Shown here piece by piece: positions 8,906 to 18,546 of a stretch of 64,000 nt of DNA. Source of the stretch: Symbiodinium sp. CCMP2592 (Eukaryota > Sar > Dinophyceae > Suessiales > Symbiodiniaceae). A program made the position numbers and the translations under genes. The notes under the pieces were generated by a model, which saw nothing but the letters and a program-made list of their open reading frames with translations, made no database searches and was not told the origin of the DNA. Every line of letters starts with the position of its first letter. Position 1 is the stretch's first letter. The DNA is taken from assembly GCA_905221615.1 (NCBI GenBank), contig CAJNDT010006135.1, positions 2,449,226 to 2,513,225 on the forward strand, written 5' to 3'.

Positions 8906-8920
8906 CAAAATGGCCACGGA
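8899..8920 (-). other. Dinoflagellate spliced-leader relic
   Basis: Read on the minus strand, this 22-base stretch matches the dinoflagellate spliced leader (beginning CCGTAGCC and ending TTTTGGCTCAAG) at 21 of 22 positions; the single change is GTAG to GTGG. Genomic copies of the leader in front of genes are known in dinoflagellates and are taken as signs that trans-spliced mRNA was reverse-transcribed and reinserted. It lies 56 bases upstream of the open frame of the recombinase unit and in the same orientation. Confidence 0.85.
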
Positions 8921-9005
8921 GTATACAATCATTCGACATGAATCGGTGAGTCAATCCCCTGACCGATTCGGTGTTTAAGTGAGATATGAAGTTGTCACTT
9001 CGCAC

Positions 9006-9260
9006 AAACAAGTGTGTGCTACACATAAATAAACATACATATATATATATAAACATACATATATATATCTATATATATATATAGACAATAAAAACCCACA
9101 CACACACACACAGCAATATCCGTATACCCATATAGCCTTTCACACTCCAGACCTTAAGTTTCAGTAGCAGGGCTATGTACAAACATACATATACATACTC
9201 ATGTACTTATACATATGCATATACATACACGTACATGCATAAGCACATGTACAGGCGACA
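9006..9260. repeat. AT and CA microsatellites
   Basis: Interleaved runs of (AT)n, (CATA)n and (CA)n with no coding potential. The right edge overlaps the low-complexity 3' end of the gene model that follows. Confidence 0.8.
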
Positions 9261-10080
9261 AATATAACATAAAATCTACTATGTGCTGTCGGGGTACGTA
9301 GCAACCAAACAAGCCTTTGCTTTTTTGTGCGTAAGTTGGTGACATAAAACCCCAAAAAGTTCTCGTTCTTGGAATACTGGACCCCGTCGAAATATACCGA
9401 TAGAGGAACGATGTGTTCTCGCGAGAAACCTTGGCGGAGAGCTTCGATCGTGACACAATGGCGTTCGTATAGATCCCCTAGCTCCTCGTCGTGTTTCAAG
9501 AAGTCTTGCACAATCTCAGGAGATGCTGTGCCTTCAAGAATACCAAGCTCCATCAGCTCATTGCGTATCATGATCGAAGTCACACGGGTGGGGTGCTGTA
9601 CGAGGGTCCTTCCAGCAGACTTCTTCAGATGCATCGGAACTGAAACCATTTCCACATCAGGCTCCGGGAATTCTTTATTCAGATGGCACCTGGGGCAAAT
9701 TACGAGAAAGGACCAGGGACTTAATCAATGGAGTGTTAGATTCGGATAGAGGATTCAGGGATATCATTCTCCAGGTTTTGCAGAGTTTTGCACACAGTCC
9801 CTGACCTCAGATGTTCAGCTGCATGACGACTAGCGGACCGAGGGTTCAAAGCCAGATCCTCAGCACCCTCACCCCCTGATGCCACGTGCCAGTAAGCAAG
9901 CTGACAAGTGTCGGTTGCCGTAGCAGAACCATCCAAAAACCTCTCGACCAGCAGACGTCGAAACTTCTTAGCAGCCTCGATGTCCCCGCCTTCACTAGGC
10001 AACGTGTCTTCATACCCATGGAGATCAAAGTAACAGGAACCTTGGGTTTGGTCTGCTGCACGAGCACGTTTGAAGCTCAT
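9173..10080 (-). CDS. Two-exon host-type gene of unknown function (3' end uncertain)
   Basis: Exon 1 runs from ATG at 10078-10080 to 9806 (SFKRARAADQTQGSCYFDLHGYEDTLPSEGG... to ...RHAAEHL). A GT...AG intron of 116 bases (9805-9690) is predicted because exon 1 ends in AG of a split codon and the frame resumes exactly after CCCCAG at 9690 with G-TGC-CAT. Exon 2 reads CHLNKEFPEPDVEMVSVPMH and later VPLSVYFDGVQYSKNENFLGFYV. After about 9300 the frame runs into CATA repeats, so the true last exon or donor lies before that. The N-terminal half has a charged helix (AAKKFRRLLVERFLDG). I do not recognise the family. The intron uses an AG|G acceptor, as is common in dinoflagellates. Long open exons and clean splice phase support a real gene; it may be a truncated copy. 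Confidence 0.5.
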
Positions 10081-10817
10081 CGACCATGGACACCCCACCG
10101 TGCTACGATACAAATATATATGCACAGCCCGCTCTATAATAAGCCTTAAACCTAAACCTTCCAGCCTCAACCATACGTACACCTTGAGTGTGAGCTCCCG
10201 AAACACCACACCTAAAACCCTTGACCTCAAACTTAAACACTCTAAATCGTAAACTCTACACAAAGTAGTTATCATCCTCACCATACGTACATGTATTCGG
10301 TTCCTACATGAGCCAAACCTCGATGCAATTACTGTGCGGCTTGCACCGGCTGTGTGCATCATCATGGTCACTCACAGATCGAAACTAACTTTTCAACGGC
10401 GTTGCCCCGGAACTTTGTTCCCCAGCACCGCTCCCAGCACAACTTTTTCATTGTGTGAGAACGAACCCACACAAGCAGCAGCCAGGATCCTCAGGATAAA
10501 CCAGGGAAGGTTTTGGATTAGGACTATAATAACCCGAGCAGTAAGATGTCAACCGTAAACCAGGATACCCACTAGGAGCTTCTGGGGGGTTTCGGGGTTC
10601 CGGACTGTTGATTTAGCTATACTCATGACGATCTACACCTTACTAGTAGTCCTAGGGGTGAAACGATCCGAGCCTAAGCACCTAAAACCTTAAAGCATAT
10701 CTCAACCCTAAGCCCCATGCCCATATTCTTAAATAAAACTCGTCCATACGAATCCTCTATGCAGCTGCTTGTGGCACTACCCGGCAAGCTTCGAAAATCC
10801 AAGGCATGGCACAGCGA
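10081..10817. other. Intergenic region
   Basis: It contains scattered CCTAAACC-type words (10140-10260, 10670-10710) that look like decayed telomere-type heptamers. No convincing gene or RNA is seen. Confidence 0.6.
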
Positions 10818-12720
10818 TCACACTGAGCCGATGCTTCTCGTGGAGGCCGATCGGGCCAGTCCTTTTTTGGCTTTGCCTTTTGCCTTGGGGGCAGGGCTAG
10901 CTTTAACACTCTCGGAAGCATTCTTCTTGGCACTAGCCATCTGTTGTATCTGTACACTAGCCTCTGCCATAGCAGAGATTTTCGGCCCCAACATGCTCAC
11001 GAAGTCGCAAAGCTTCGGCAAATACTGATCCTTGTACTCCTTCTTCACCTTCTGCAGCTCCTTCGCGGAGAGAACAGCCACCTTCATGGACTGAAAGAAG
11101 GGGTTCTCGGCGTAGAGCTCGAGCACCCCGACCCGGCATTCCTTGTAGCTCTTCACGAACCCAGCCGCCCACTGCCATGCGGCGGGATCGCTCTTGCCCA
11201 TCTCGATCGTGATCATGCTCATAGCATTGTCGCTCGCTTGCTCCTGGGCAAGAAGCTCTTTGACCTCCTTCTCCTTCTTGGTCGTGACGGAACCGCTCCC
11301 GCCCGCCTTTGCCCGCTTGTTCGGATTCGGAGGATTCTCGGTAGTAGGAGGCGGCGTCGGGAGGTCAGTGTCGATCGGCTTCGGCTCCTGTTCCAAACCC
11401 CTCTTCTTGCCGCCCTTGCACCCACCAGCATTGCTGCCATCCCCGCCGGGCTTGGGCTGGGCTCCTGGAGTCTTTTCGAACAAAGCAGCATAGCCTTGCA
11501 AACCCAACTCCGAGGTCCTCACTTCGGTCTCGGTCACATCAACCAACCTCTTGCCGTTCTCCGCCGCGTAGCATCGCATAGCTTTCGAGAGCTGCACCTT
11601 TTCAGACCATGAGCCTTTAACCGGCTCCTTGACCTCGACAGTCACAGTACTCTTCCATTCCTGGATGTTCGATGTGGTCAGGAGCTGCTCCACCCACAGG
11701 TATGTGTCAGCTTTCAGCCAGGCGTTGTAGACCACACAGTGTTCCTGATTGGCAGTTGTAGGTTTTGGGGTTTCTTAGAACACATTCTCAAAGTTGAAGG
11801 GTAAAGTGTGTTTGTACATTCTAGGGTCCTTGGGGGTGTAGTGGGTGGGAACTGAAGCTCCTTAATGTCGGGCTTAGGGCTTATTGTTAGGCTCCGGGTC
11901 TTGTCACTAGTCAATGCTAATCGGCTCCTATATAGATATATAAGGTCTAAGAGTCTAGGCTTCCGGGTGGGGAGGGGCTCTTGAGTTCTTTGTGCGAGGC
12001 TAGGCTTGATTATTTGGGTTCGGCCTTGAGGTCGTCACGGCAGCACATCTGAGTGTAGTTCTTCGCCTGTTGCACGGCGATGGGTTCATCGACCCCGCCT
12101 AGGACCTGACAAATCTGAAGGAAGGTCTTGTAGGTGCCGAGCTCGTCCTTTCTTTTGCGAAATGTATTGACGGTGCTGCGGGTAGTCGTGACGAATTCAA
12201 AGTCCCGGGAGCATGCCCAGGCCCTCCTAAACTCGAGCTTGAAGGAATCTAGGAGTAGGCCATAAAGGTTTTTCACGTCCGGTTTGAAGCGGATGGCACG
12301 GCCCATAGATTGTGCCGTGGCACCACGGGCCGACATGTCTGTGTTGACCGTGGCCCAGTAGCTGGGGCCTTCCTTTGTAGCCTCAAGCATGGAAAACGTC
12401 ACCTCCTTGGGGTCCTTGTTGATGCTGTTGGCATAGTTCTCGATCGCGATACGAATGGATTCCGGGGTCATTGCAGGTGGCTTCTTATCCTCGCTGGCGG
12501 CGTCTGCTGCCTTCTGCTCGCCGCTGCTGGTGGCGTCTGCTGGCTTCTGCTCCTCGCCGTTGGTGGCGTCACTTGGCTCATTATTGTTGTCACAGCCGGC
12601 GGCGTCTGGTGCCGATGCCGTGTCTGCGGGAGCTTCTGGGAGATCGGTGACGAGGGTCTCTGGGATTAGGGTATCGCGGGTGTCCATGGAGTCGATGCGG
12701 GCGGGCTGTGACTCAGCCAT
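10818..12720 (-). CDS. Two-exon gene, 540 aa basic-tailed protein of unknown function
   Basis: Exon 1 is 12720-12025 (232 codons, ATG at 12718-12720) and exon 2 is 11744-10818 (308 codons plus stop). The 280-base intron (12024-11745) begins GC and ends AG; GC donors are common in dinoflagellates, and the phase is exactly 0 on both sides. Without splicing, exon 1 would stop ten codons later. Exon 1 opens with an acidic Ala/Asp/Glu-rich region containing repeated QKPADATSSGE-like units, then a helical domain (IRIAIENYANSINKDPKEV...). Exon 2 starts EHCVVYNAWLKADTYLWVEQ, has a Gly/Pro/Lys linker at its middle, a Lys-rich coiled segment (ELQKVKKEYKDQYLPKL) and a KAKGKAKKG basic tail. This looks like an expressed dinoflagellate-specific protein, possibly nuclear because of the basic tail. 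The family is not recognised. Confidence 0.6.
11745..12024 (-). other. Predicted GC-AG intron
   Basis: The minus strand reads ...CTCAAG|GCCGAA at the donor and ...CCAATCAG|GAACAC at the acceptor. It joins two long open frames in the same phase. The interior is T-rich and includes remnants of TTTAGGG-like words. Confidence 0.55.
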
Positions 12721-12949
12721 GATAGCAGCTAGAAGCTATCTAGCTGCTGCCGAAGCCTGTGGATCTCTGCACTACGTAGCTTGCGAGCTAGGGCATAGCA
12801 GCATGCATCAGTATAGCATATCATACAATACATACATACAAGACAAGGTGGAGCCTCCAAGAGGGTCTGATTGATCTCAATATAGTAAGTATATATGAGC
12901 TAATATATGTTCGATACAGGACTTTTTGGGCTCGTGACACCTCATCACA

Positions 12950-13090
12950 CCTCATTGGGGGGCTCATCGGGGATCCAGTTTGATACCTCATTCTGTTCAT
13001 TGCCTACTTAGAGGACACGACAGCATCTACCATACCCTAGAGGGGCTCATTGGGGGGCTCATCGGGGATCTAGTTCGACACCTCATTGTG
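12950..13090. repeat. Pair of ~45-bp direct repeats
   Basis: CTCATTGGGGGGCTCATCGG followed by GGATCYAGTTYGAYACCTC occurs at about 12952-12990 and again at 13048-13085, with only a few differences. The spacing is about 96 bases. Confidence 0.75.
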
Positions 13091-13415
13091 CAGCTTTGCT
13101 CTTGCCGGAGCTCTCTAGCTTGCCTATTGACATAATCAGCAGCAATGAGTGGCTTGGTACGTTGCTACTCGACGAGCATGCAGACTCTGCGGTTTTCCGC
13201 TGTTGCGAACACATAGATCATGAAGTCAAAATCACCTCGCGTCGGCTATGGAAGCCCACAAACCTTAAAGTAGAGCCCCTACATGGGTATCTAAATCTGG
13301 ATCCACCGATATATTGGTTATTAGTAAAATACTCATACCGAAAGAGTTTAGGGTTTAGGGCTGAAGGGCTTAGGGTTATGGTTTGTGGTTAGATGGGCCG
13401 GTCGGGCTCAGATGA

Positions 13416-13670
13416 AAGGTGGTATCCAGTTAATAGATTGCGAGGAAGGTAGCTAACGGATCTAATTATGGATCCATTATAGCCCACGAGCGAACGGATC
13501 TAATTCTGGATACCTATATAGCCAGCCAATCTGATATCTATATAGGGAAGGGTGTAGATTCTGAGTTTAAACCTATATATATATCCGTACCAAGGCAATA
13601 AAAAAGGCGGTATCCAGATAATAGAATGCAAGGATGAGAGACGAGAGGCTCTAATTCTGGATCCAAACAA
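13416..13670. repeat. Pair of ~60-bp diverged direct repeats
   Basis: Both copies begin AAGGYGGTATCCAGWTAATA and end in TCTAATTMTGGATCCA. A third partial match (TCCAATTCTGGATCCAGAAA) lies near 13914. They flank AT-rich DNA. Confidence 0.6.
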
Positions 13671-14294
13671 CAGCAGGCGGGCTCGATTGCGGGATCTAGT
13701 TCGATCGTAACCAATCAACATATATATATATATATATACATATATACATACATACAAGCCCTTATAGTTTCCAGATCCCCGATCGAGGCTTTATTATATT
13801 ATATATATAAGGCGTGGGAGGATTTTTGGAAATGTAGGGATTAGGGCTTAAGGTTATACTAAGCAGGATTATAATAATTAATGGATAGGGAGCTATACAT
13901 TATTCGGGGGGGGTCCAATTCTGGATCCAGAAATAAGGGTAGAGGGTACACACATACATTATCCGGGTCGGGTTTTAATTATGTATATATGATCTATAAT
14001 TCTCTCGCTTCTTCTATATATATATATACATATATATCTATCTATATTTTATTCTACAGAATCGGGACTAGGCTTACAGCGATTCGAGGGATCCATACTA
14101 CGACGTGGCTCGCACATCATCTGCGGATGGCTTGGCGGCTCCAGCTTTTCTGGAGCCTGGTGGAATATAAAGCGAGCACGGCATTCAAGCGGGAGGGTTT
14201 TGCGAGGATGAGGTTCTTCTGGGCCTCTGGGTCTTCGCCTTACATATATATATGTATATATATATATATATATATATTTGTTTATATATACACT

Positions 14295-14296
<2 letters not shown>

Positions 14297-14384
<88 letters not shown>
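14297..14384. repeat. (GA)n microsatellite, about 44 units
   Basis: An uninterrupted GA run of about 88 bases. It continues as a looser purine-only tract to about 14560, including a G run near 14456-14471. Confidence 0.95.
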
Positions 14385-14388
<4 letters not shown>

Positions 14389-15915
14389 AGGAAAGGAAGG
14401 AAAGAAGAGGGAGAGAAGGAAAAAAAAGTGAAGGGAGAAGAGAGAGGGGGGAGTTGGGGGGGGGGGGGGGAGAGTGAGGAGGAGGCAGAGATAGAGAAAG
14501 AGAGAGAGCAAAGGAGAGAAGAGAGAAGGGGAGAGAGGGATGACGAAGAAGAGAAAAACTGTGTCAAGGTTAAGATTCTAATGAGATAGAACTGGTGTAA
14601 TAATGTTTACCTAAGCTTATTAAGATAAGGTGGGAGGGTGGGCTCTATATATATATATATATGTATATCTACAGACGTCCACGTCTCGCCATGTAAAACA
14701 TATACTATATATACAGTGTACGATAACACACCAGCAGCTATAGTAGCTAGCACTCTCACCATTGTTGACTGTCGGTATATTAATACATATGTATCAGTCC
14801 TATAGCGAGAAGACGACAGTGCAGCAGCTTAGCACATAGCAGAATACCTGCTGGATACATATATATATATATATATATATATATTCGATGGATGACAGAT
14901 CAGACCAGTCTGCGTACAGTCATGTATCCCAGAAGCCTCGAAGCCATCCAGCGATATTGCTTTGCAATTCGAGGCAGAATCGAGCTGCATCGGTGGAGAC
15001 TCAAGATTGGGGTCAGGTGTTGAGGTTGGTACTGTCCAAATAACGACCATCTAGTACTACAAAGTTTCAAGGCCACAATCCCACGTGTAGCTAGAGGTCG
15101 AAAACCAGAGTAGCTCCATCCTCAGCTATAGCTCCTAGCGGCTGCCGTTCAGGAAAATCAGATCATGCCTCGAAGCTAGCCAGGCCACCCAAACTACTAG
15201 CTGATACTAAAACCCTATCAGACGAATGTTTTAGCACAATTAATACATAGATATGTATATGTATACCATACTCCCCAAAGATCCTACCCAAGTTGGAGGC
15301 CCGAGGACTGTAGTCTGCGGTGGCAAACTATTGCACCAAACCTGAGGACAGCTCGCTGAATCCACTGGAACAAAGCAGTCACGGTTTCCATAATGTTGCG
15401 GGCTTCGGGACATGCAGTTGCAATCCTACAGGGGTAGGCGGGGACAGGACTATAGCTACGATCACAATAAGCGAGATCCCCGATCCCATCCAAACCGGTC
15501 GTATGCAGGTGCTACACTAATCATCAAGTTTGTGGGATTCAGCCAACACGACAATCCTCAGGAAAGCTGCTCGTGGCGGCCAGTATGCTTTCGAAGCGAT
15601 CGACGGGCAACTTGTTTATGCGGGCTCAGGGTCAAGGCTTTGAGTGTTCGGGTCTTTCGGGACTAAGTATCCTTGGTTTTTGGGGTTGCGGGAAAGTTCT
15701 GGGTCCTTTTCGCTACCTCATATCATCCCCATTCTCCTGGCCAAGCAGAGCACTAGCCGCCGTGCCAAGCCCAGCGAAGCCTGAGCGAGGTACTAGCTTC
15801 TAATGGGGTTCAGAGCAGAGGTGGCGTTTGTGGGGATTAAGGTTTCGGAAGTTTAGGGTTCAGGGTGATGTTAGTTCCTGTTGTACATAGCAAAAGCAGC
15901 AGATGCAAAGAGAGT

Positions 15916-17047
15916 CTAGAAACCTTCCTCTACTGCAGGGTCATGTTCCCCATCTTCTTCTTCATCTCCCTCGGCATCATCATCATCATCTCCCTGCGGC
16001 TCGTTCTTGGCCTGGTCATCCACGATCTGGGTCTGCTTGGGCTTCGGGATCTTGATAGGCGACTCTTTCGGCCTGGGAGTGGATATGACTGCAAGGCATA
16101 TATGTGTATGTGTGTTTGTGCGTGCTATTTTGTGGGTGTGTGTCGCTGTGAGCTTGTCTCTATGTGTGTGCTCTTTAACATATGCGTGCAGCATGCATGC
16201 TTCGAAGTGTGTATGTGTGTATATGTACACATATGTCTGAATAATGGATCTATCTATGCATCCAACCAAGTCATGGTAAATTAAGACGATTCAAGTTGCG
16301 ACTTCGGGAAGTGTTTCAGGCCAAGCGAATTGACAGTTTGCCAATCCAAAGCTGAAGCTTCCCAATCGTGGTCGTGAGCCAGTAGATCATCTCGACAGCC
16401 TCTGTAGTTGATCTCCGCCGGATTCAAGTTCATGTACACATAGCAATCGGCGAAGGTCATGGCGATGTGCATCGCTTTCCTCACACTGAGGCCGGTCCGG
16501 ATAACCAGCTGGAGCTTCTGAACCCACCTGCTCGTGGCATCGTGGCGATCCTCGCGAGCCTCGACCTTGATCAGGGGGTTCTTGGAGCCTTGCGTGCAGT
16601 ACTTGCAGCGGATTATCGAGTACACATAGTCCTCGATAGGTTTGTCGGCCTTCGGTTTGCGTTTGCTGGCTGTCGCCTTGGGCTTCTGTTCGGGAACAGT
16701 CGGGGCCGGCAAACCAAGACCACTCTCTAGGTCTGCAGGCACGAGGTGCGGAACCGACCACATAAGACCATCGGGGAATTGAACGAAAACCTCATCCTCT
16801 TTCACAAAGGGCTTCGAAGAAAACACCGGGCCGGTCTGGCTTTCGAGGCAGGCACGTTGCATCTCGTAGTCCCACCAGATATCGCCAGGCTGTCGCTTGT
16901 CCTGGGCTAGGTTGGGTTGTGTTTTGGCAAGGGCTTTGTGGAGCTTCATAATGATTTTTATTTGGGCTCTGAACTGTTTCAGCTCAGGGGCTGCCTTCTG
17001 CTTGGATTGGTTCTCGGGGGCCTTGTCGTTGGACTCGGGGGCCTTCT
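15916..17047 (-). CDS. Partial host-type gene, 5' part lost in the assembly gap
   Basis: Immediately left of the N-gap the minus strand is open from 17047 to a stop at 16281. It begins with Lys/Pro/Asn-rich sequence (KAPESNDKAPENQSKQKAAP), followed by a folded-looking region (DIWWDYEMQRACLESQ, VFVQFPDGLMWSVPHLVP) and a Cys pair in IRCKYCTQGSKNP. A likely terminal exon lies at 16088-15916 after TTGCAG. It encodes STPRPKESPIKIPKPKQTQ and an acidic Asp/Glu tail ending EEGF-stop. The donor joining them was not resolved. The frame across the gap cannot be trusted because the gap length is unknown. The acidic tail and basic linkers suggest a nuclear protein. I do not recognise it. Confidence 0.45.
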
Positions 17048-17147
17048 NNNNNNNNNNNNNNNNNNNNNNNNNNNNNNNNNNNNNNNNNNNNNNNNNNNNN
17101 NNNNNNNNNNNNNNNNNNNNNNNNNNNNNNNNNNNNNNNNNNNNNNN
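17048..17147. other. Assembly gap (100 N)
   Basis: Exactly 100 N, the usual placeholder for a scaffold gap of unknown length. The 3' end of the copia element to its right may lie inside it. Confidence 0.98.
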
Positions 17148-18546
17148 TTTTCTGTTCCGCCGCATCATGCCATACATCTTCGTACACCGACGACCCTTGG
17201 TCATAACCAAATTGAGAGGCTTGACTTTTGGACTGGCCGTTGAAACAAAATCCCTGGTGCAATGTAAAGCCCTGGTACCCCCCATGGATGGCACGCGCCA
17301 GTGTGACAACCACCGCTCGCCATTTGGCGGGCAGGGCGCGCACATAAGACTGGCCTAGAGGCGGTTCAGGCGGAGGCAAAAACGGCGGCGCAAGGACGTC
17401 CGCAATGGCGGCGGGGCGCAAATGCCCCCGTACCGGATGGTACTGAAACACAGCACGCTCCACGTAGCGGTCGAACTTGCCCGGTGTGTCAAGGATAGCA
17501 GCACGATCCTCCATCTGGTGCCACTGCCCTTCACGAAGAATCCAAGTCGACCGAAGGTAACGACCAGGCGTCAACGCGGAAGGCGGCCCCCGCAACATGC
17601 GCGGGAACTTGACAACCAGGATGGGGTCCACACTGTCATGTTCTTGCAAGCCTTCCTTACTCGACAATCCAGCGCGATACAACACCTGAGGGAGTATCGG
17701 CGTCTGCGTGTAAGGAAAACAAGGCACCTCGCTCTTGAACGAGTAGTGCTGCTGACCCTTCTCATCCGTGCTTTGGGTATGAGTAGGGCGCATCAGATCC
17801 ATAATCTCTTGGGAGCCGATGAGATCCGGCGGAAAGATGTTGATGAGCTGACACGCATGTGTCCAGGACACGGAATCCTTGAACGACTTGGTGTGTATGT
17901 CCGCTGACATCTTTGCAGTGACCTCATAGGCAAGAGAAACGTAACCTTCCTGAAAGACAGAATGCATCCATCCAATGCAGATACCGTGGGTACGTTCCAA
18001 GTGACGCATAGTCGGATTCTTGCCCGTGCGAATCACCCCGATCATGGTCTGGTTGTCGTCGTAGAAGACGACGTTGGGGTCTTGCCCCCCAAGCTGCTGC
18101 CACAACGTGATAGCAGGCAATCCAAGACGTGACATGGCAAAGTCGGCCGCGACAATCTCGGCCTCAGGTGTGGAATGACTCAAGCATCCCTGCCTTTTGC
18201 TAAGTCCCGCCAAGGGAAATCTTGTATGAGAACCTTGAATGTGCAAGTGGGCACCGGAGGTAGATTTCAAACTTTCTCCACAACCTGCATAGTCCGCATC
18301 TGCAAACAGCCCGATGGACGAGTCCTCCAAGGCGTTCCCGACCCATCCAATCATCATGTGATGTTTGGACTGGTGCACATAGGCCATGAGATGATGAAGA
18401 AGAGCATCCTCCTTCTTGGTCCATTTCGTGATCTTGCGTGCGAGATTGTTGATACTGAGCAGAAGATCAAAGCGGCAAATGCGCGCGGCATAAAGCAATT
18501 TCATGAGAATGCTGGCTGCCTGCGGAGCAAGTGCACCGCGATTAGC
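17148..18546 (-). pseudogene. copia-1 RNase H region and C-terminal extension
   Basis: This is the same frame as the reverse transcriptase and is separated from it only by the TAG at 18547-18549. It starts ANRGALAPQAASILMKLLYA, the normal link from copia RT to RNase H. RNase H landmarks are GLFADADYAGC (Asp), LSHSTPEAEIVAADF (Glu), VVFYDDNQTMI (Asp) and AKMSADIHTKSF (Asp). Beyond the RNase H end (near 17800) the frame continues for about 200 residues with no catalytic motif: Pro-rich PPFLPPPEPPL and Arg-rich segments, up to the gap. Normal copia polyproteins end soon after RNase H, so this is an extra C-terminal region whose role is unknown. Confidence 0.75.

Larger units (their letters stand above)
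1..8920 (-). mobile_element. Putative tyrosine-recombinase mobile unit with five co-oriented genes (left end outside the window)
   Basis: Five reading frames (8840-8085, 8045-5943, 5603-3460, 3042-1492 and 1319 to beyond base 1) run in the same direction with short gaps and no obvious introns. This is unlike the intron-bearing gene models at 9-13 kb. Their codons are rich in TCG, CGA and GTC. One frame is a tyrosine recombinase with the GRW-x-S-x-A-x3-Y ending typical of DIRS-like elements, and one is a basic gag-like protein. A shared hairpin motif occurs six times inside this unit and was not found elsewhere in the window. A spliced-leader relic lies at its upstream edge. No reverse transcriptase is visible; it could lie to the left of base 1. 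The unit could be a DIRS-like retrotransposon, a Crypton-like element or an integrated virus-like element. The grouping is inferred from orientation, the shared motif and composition. Confidence 0.55.
12721..15915. other. Gene-poor repeat-rich spacer
   Basis: About 3.2 kb without a convincing gene. It holds direct repeats (12950-12995 with 13046-13090; 13416-13477 with 13607-13670), AT microsatellites (13712-13745, 14244-14290, 14643-14662, 14856-14884), a long GA run and scattered short palindromes. Protein-like frames here are translations of GA or AT repeats. Confidence 0.7.

Noticed and set aside
1..8920. Bacterial or phage operon interpretation of the intronless gene cluster
   Set aside because: There are no ribosome-binding sites, a spliced-leader relic lies at the head, and the recombinase has the eukaryotic DIRS-type ending; contamination is unlikely because the DNA is continuous with intron-bearing genes.
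14049..14589. Frames encoding Arg-Glu or Ser-Leu runs
   Set aside because: They are translations of the GA microsatellite and purine tract.
16281..17345. One 354-codon gene spanning the N-gap
   Set aside because: The gap length is a placeholder, and the part right of the gap is the copia-1 RT/RNase H C-terminal frame; only the left part is kept as a gene.
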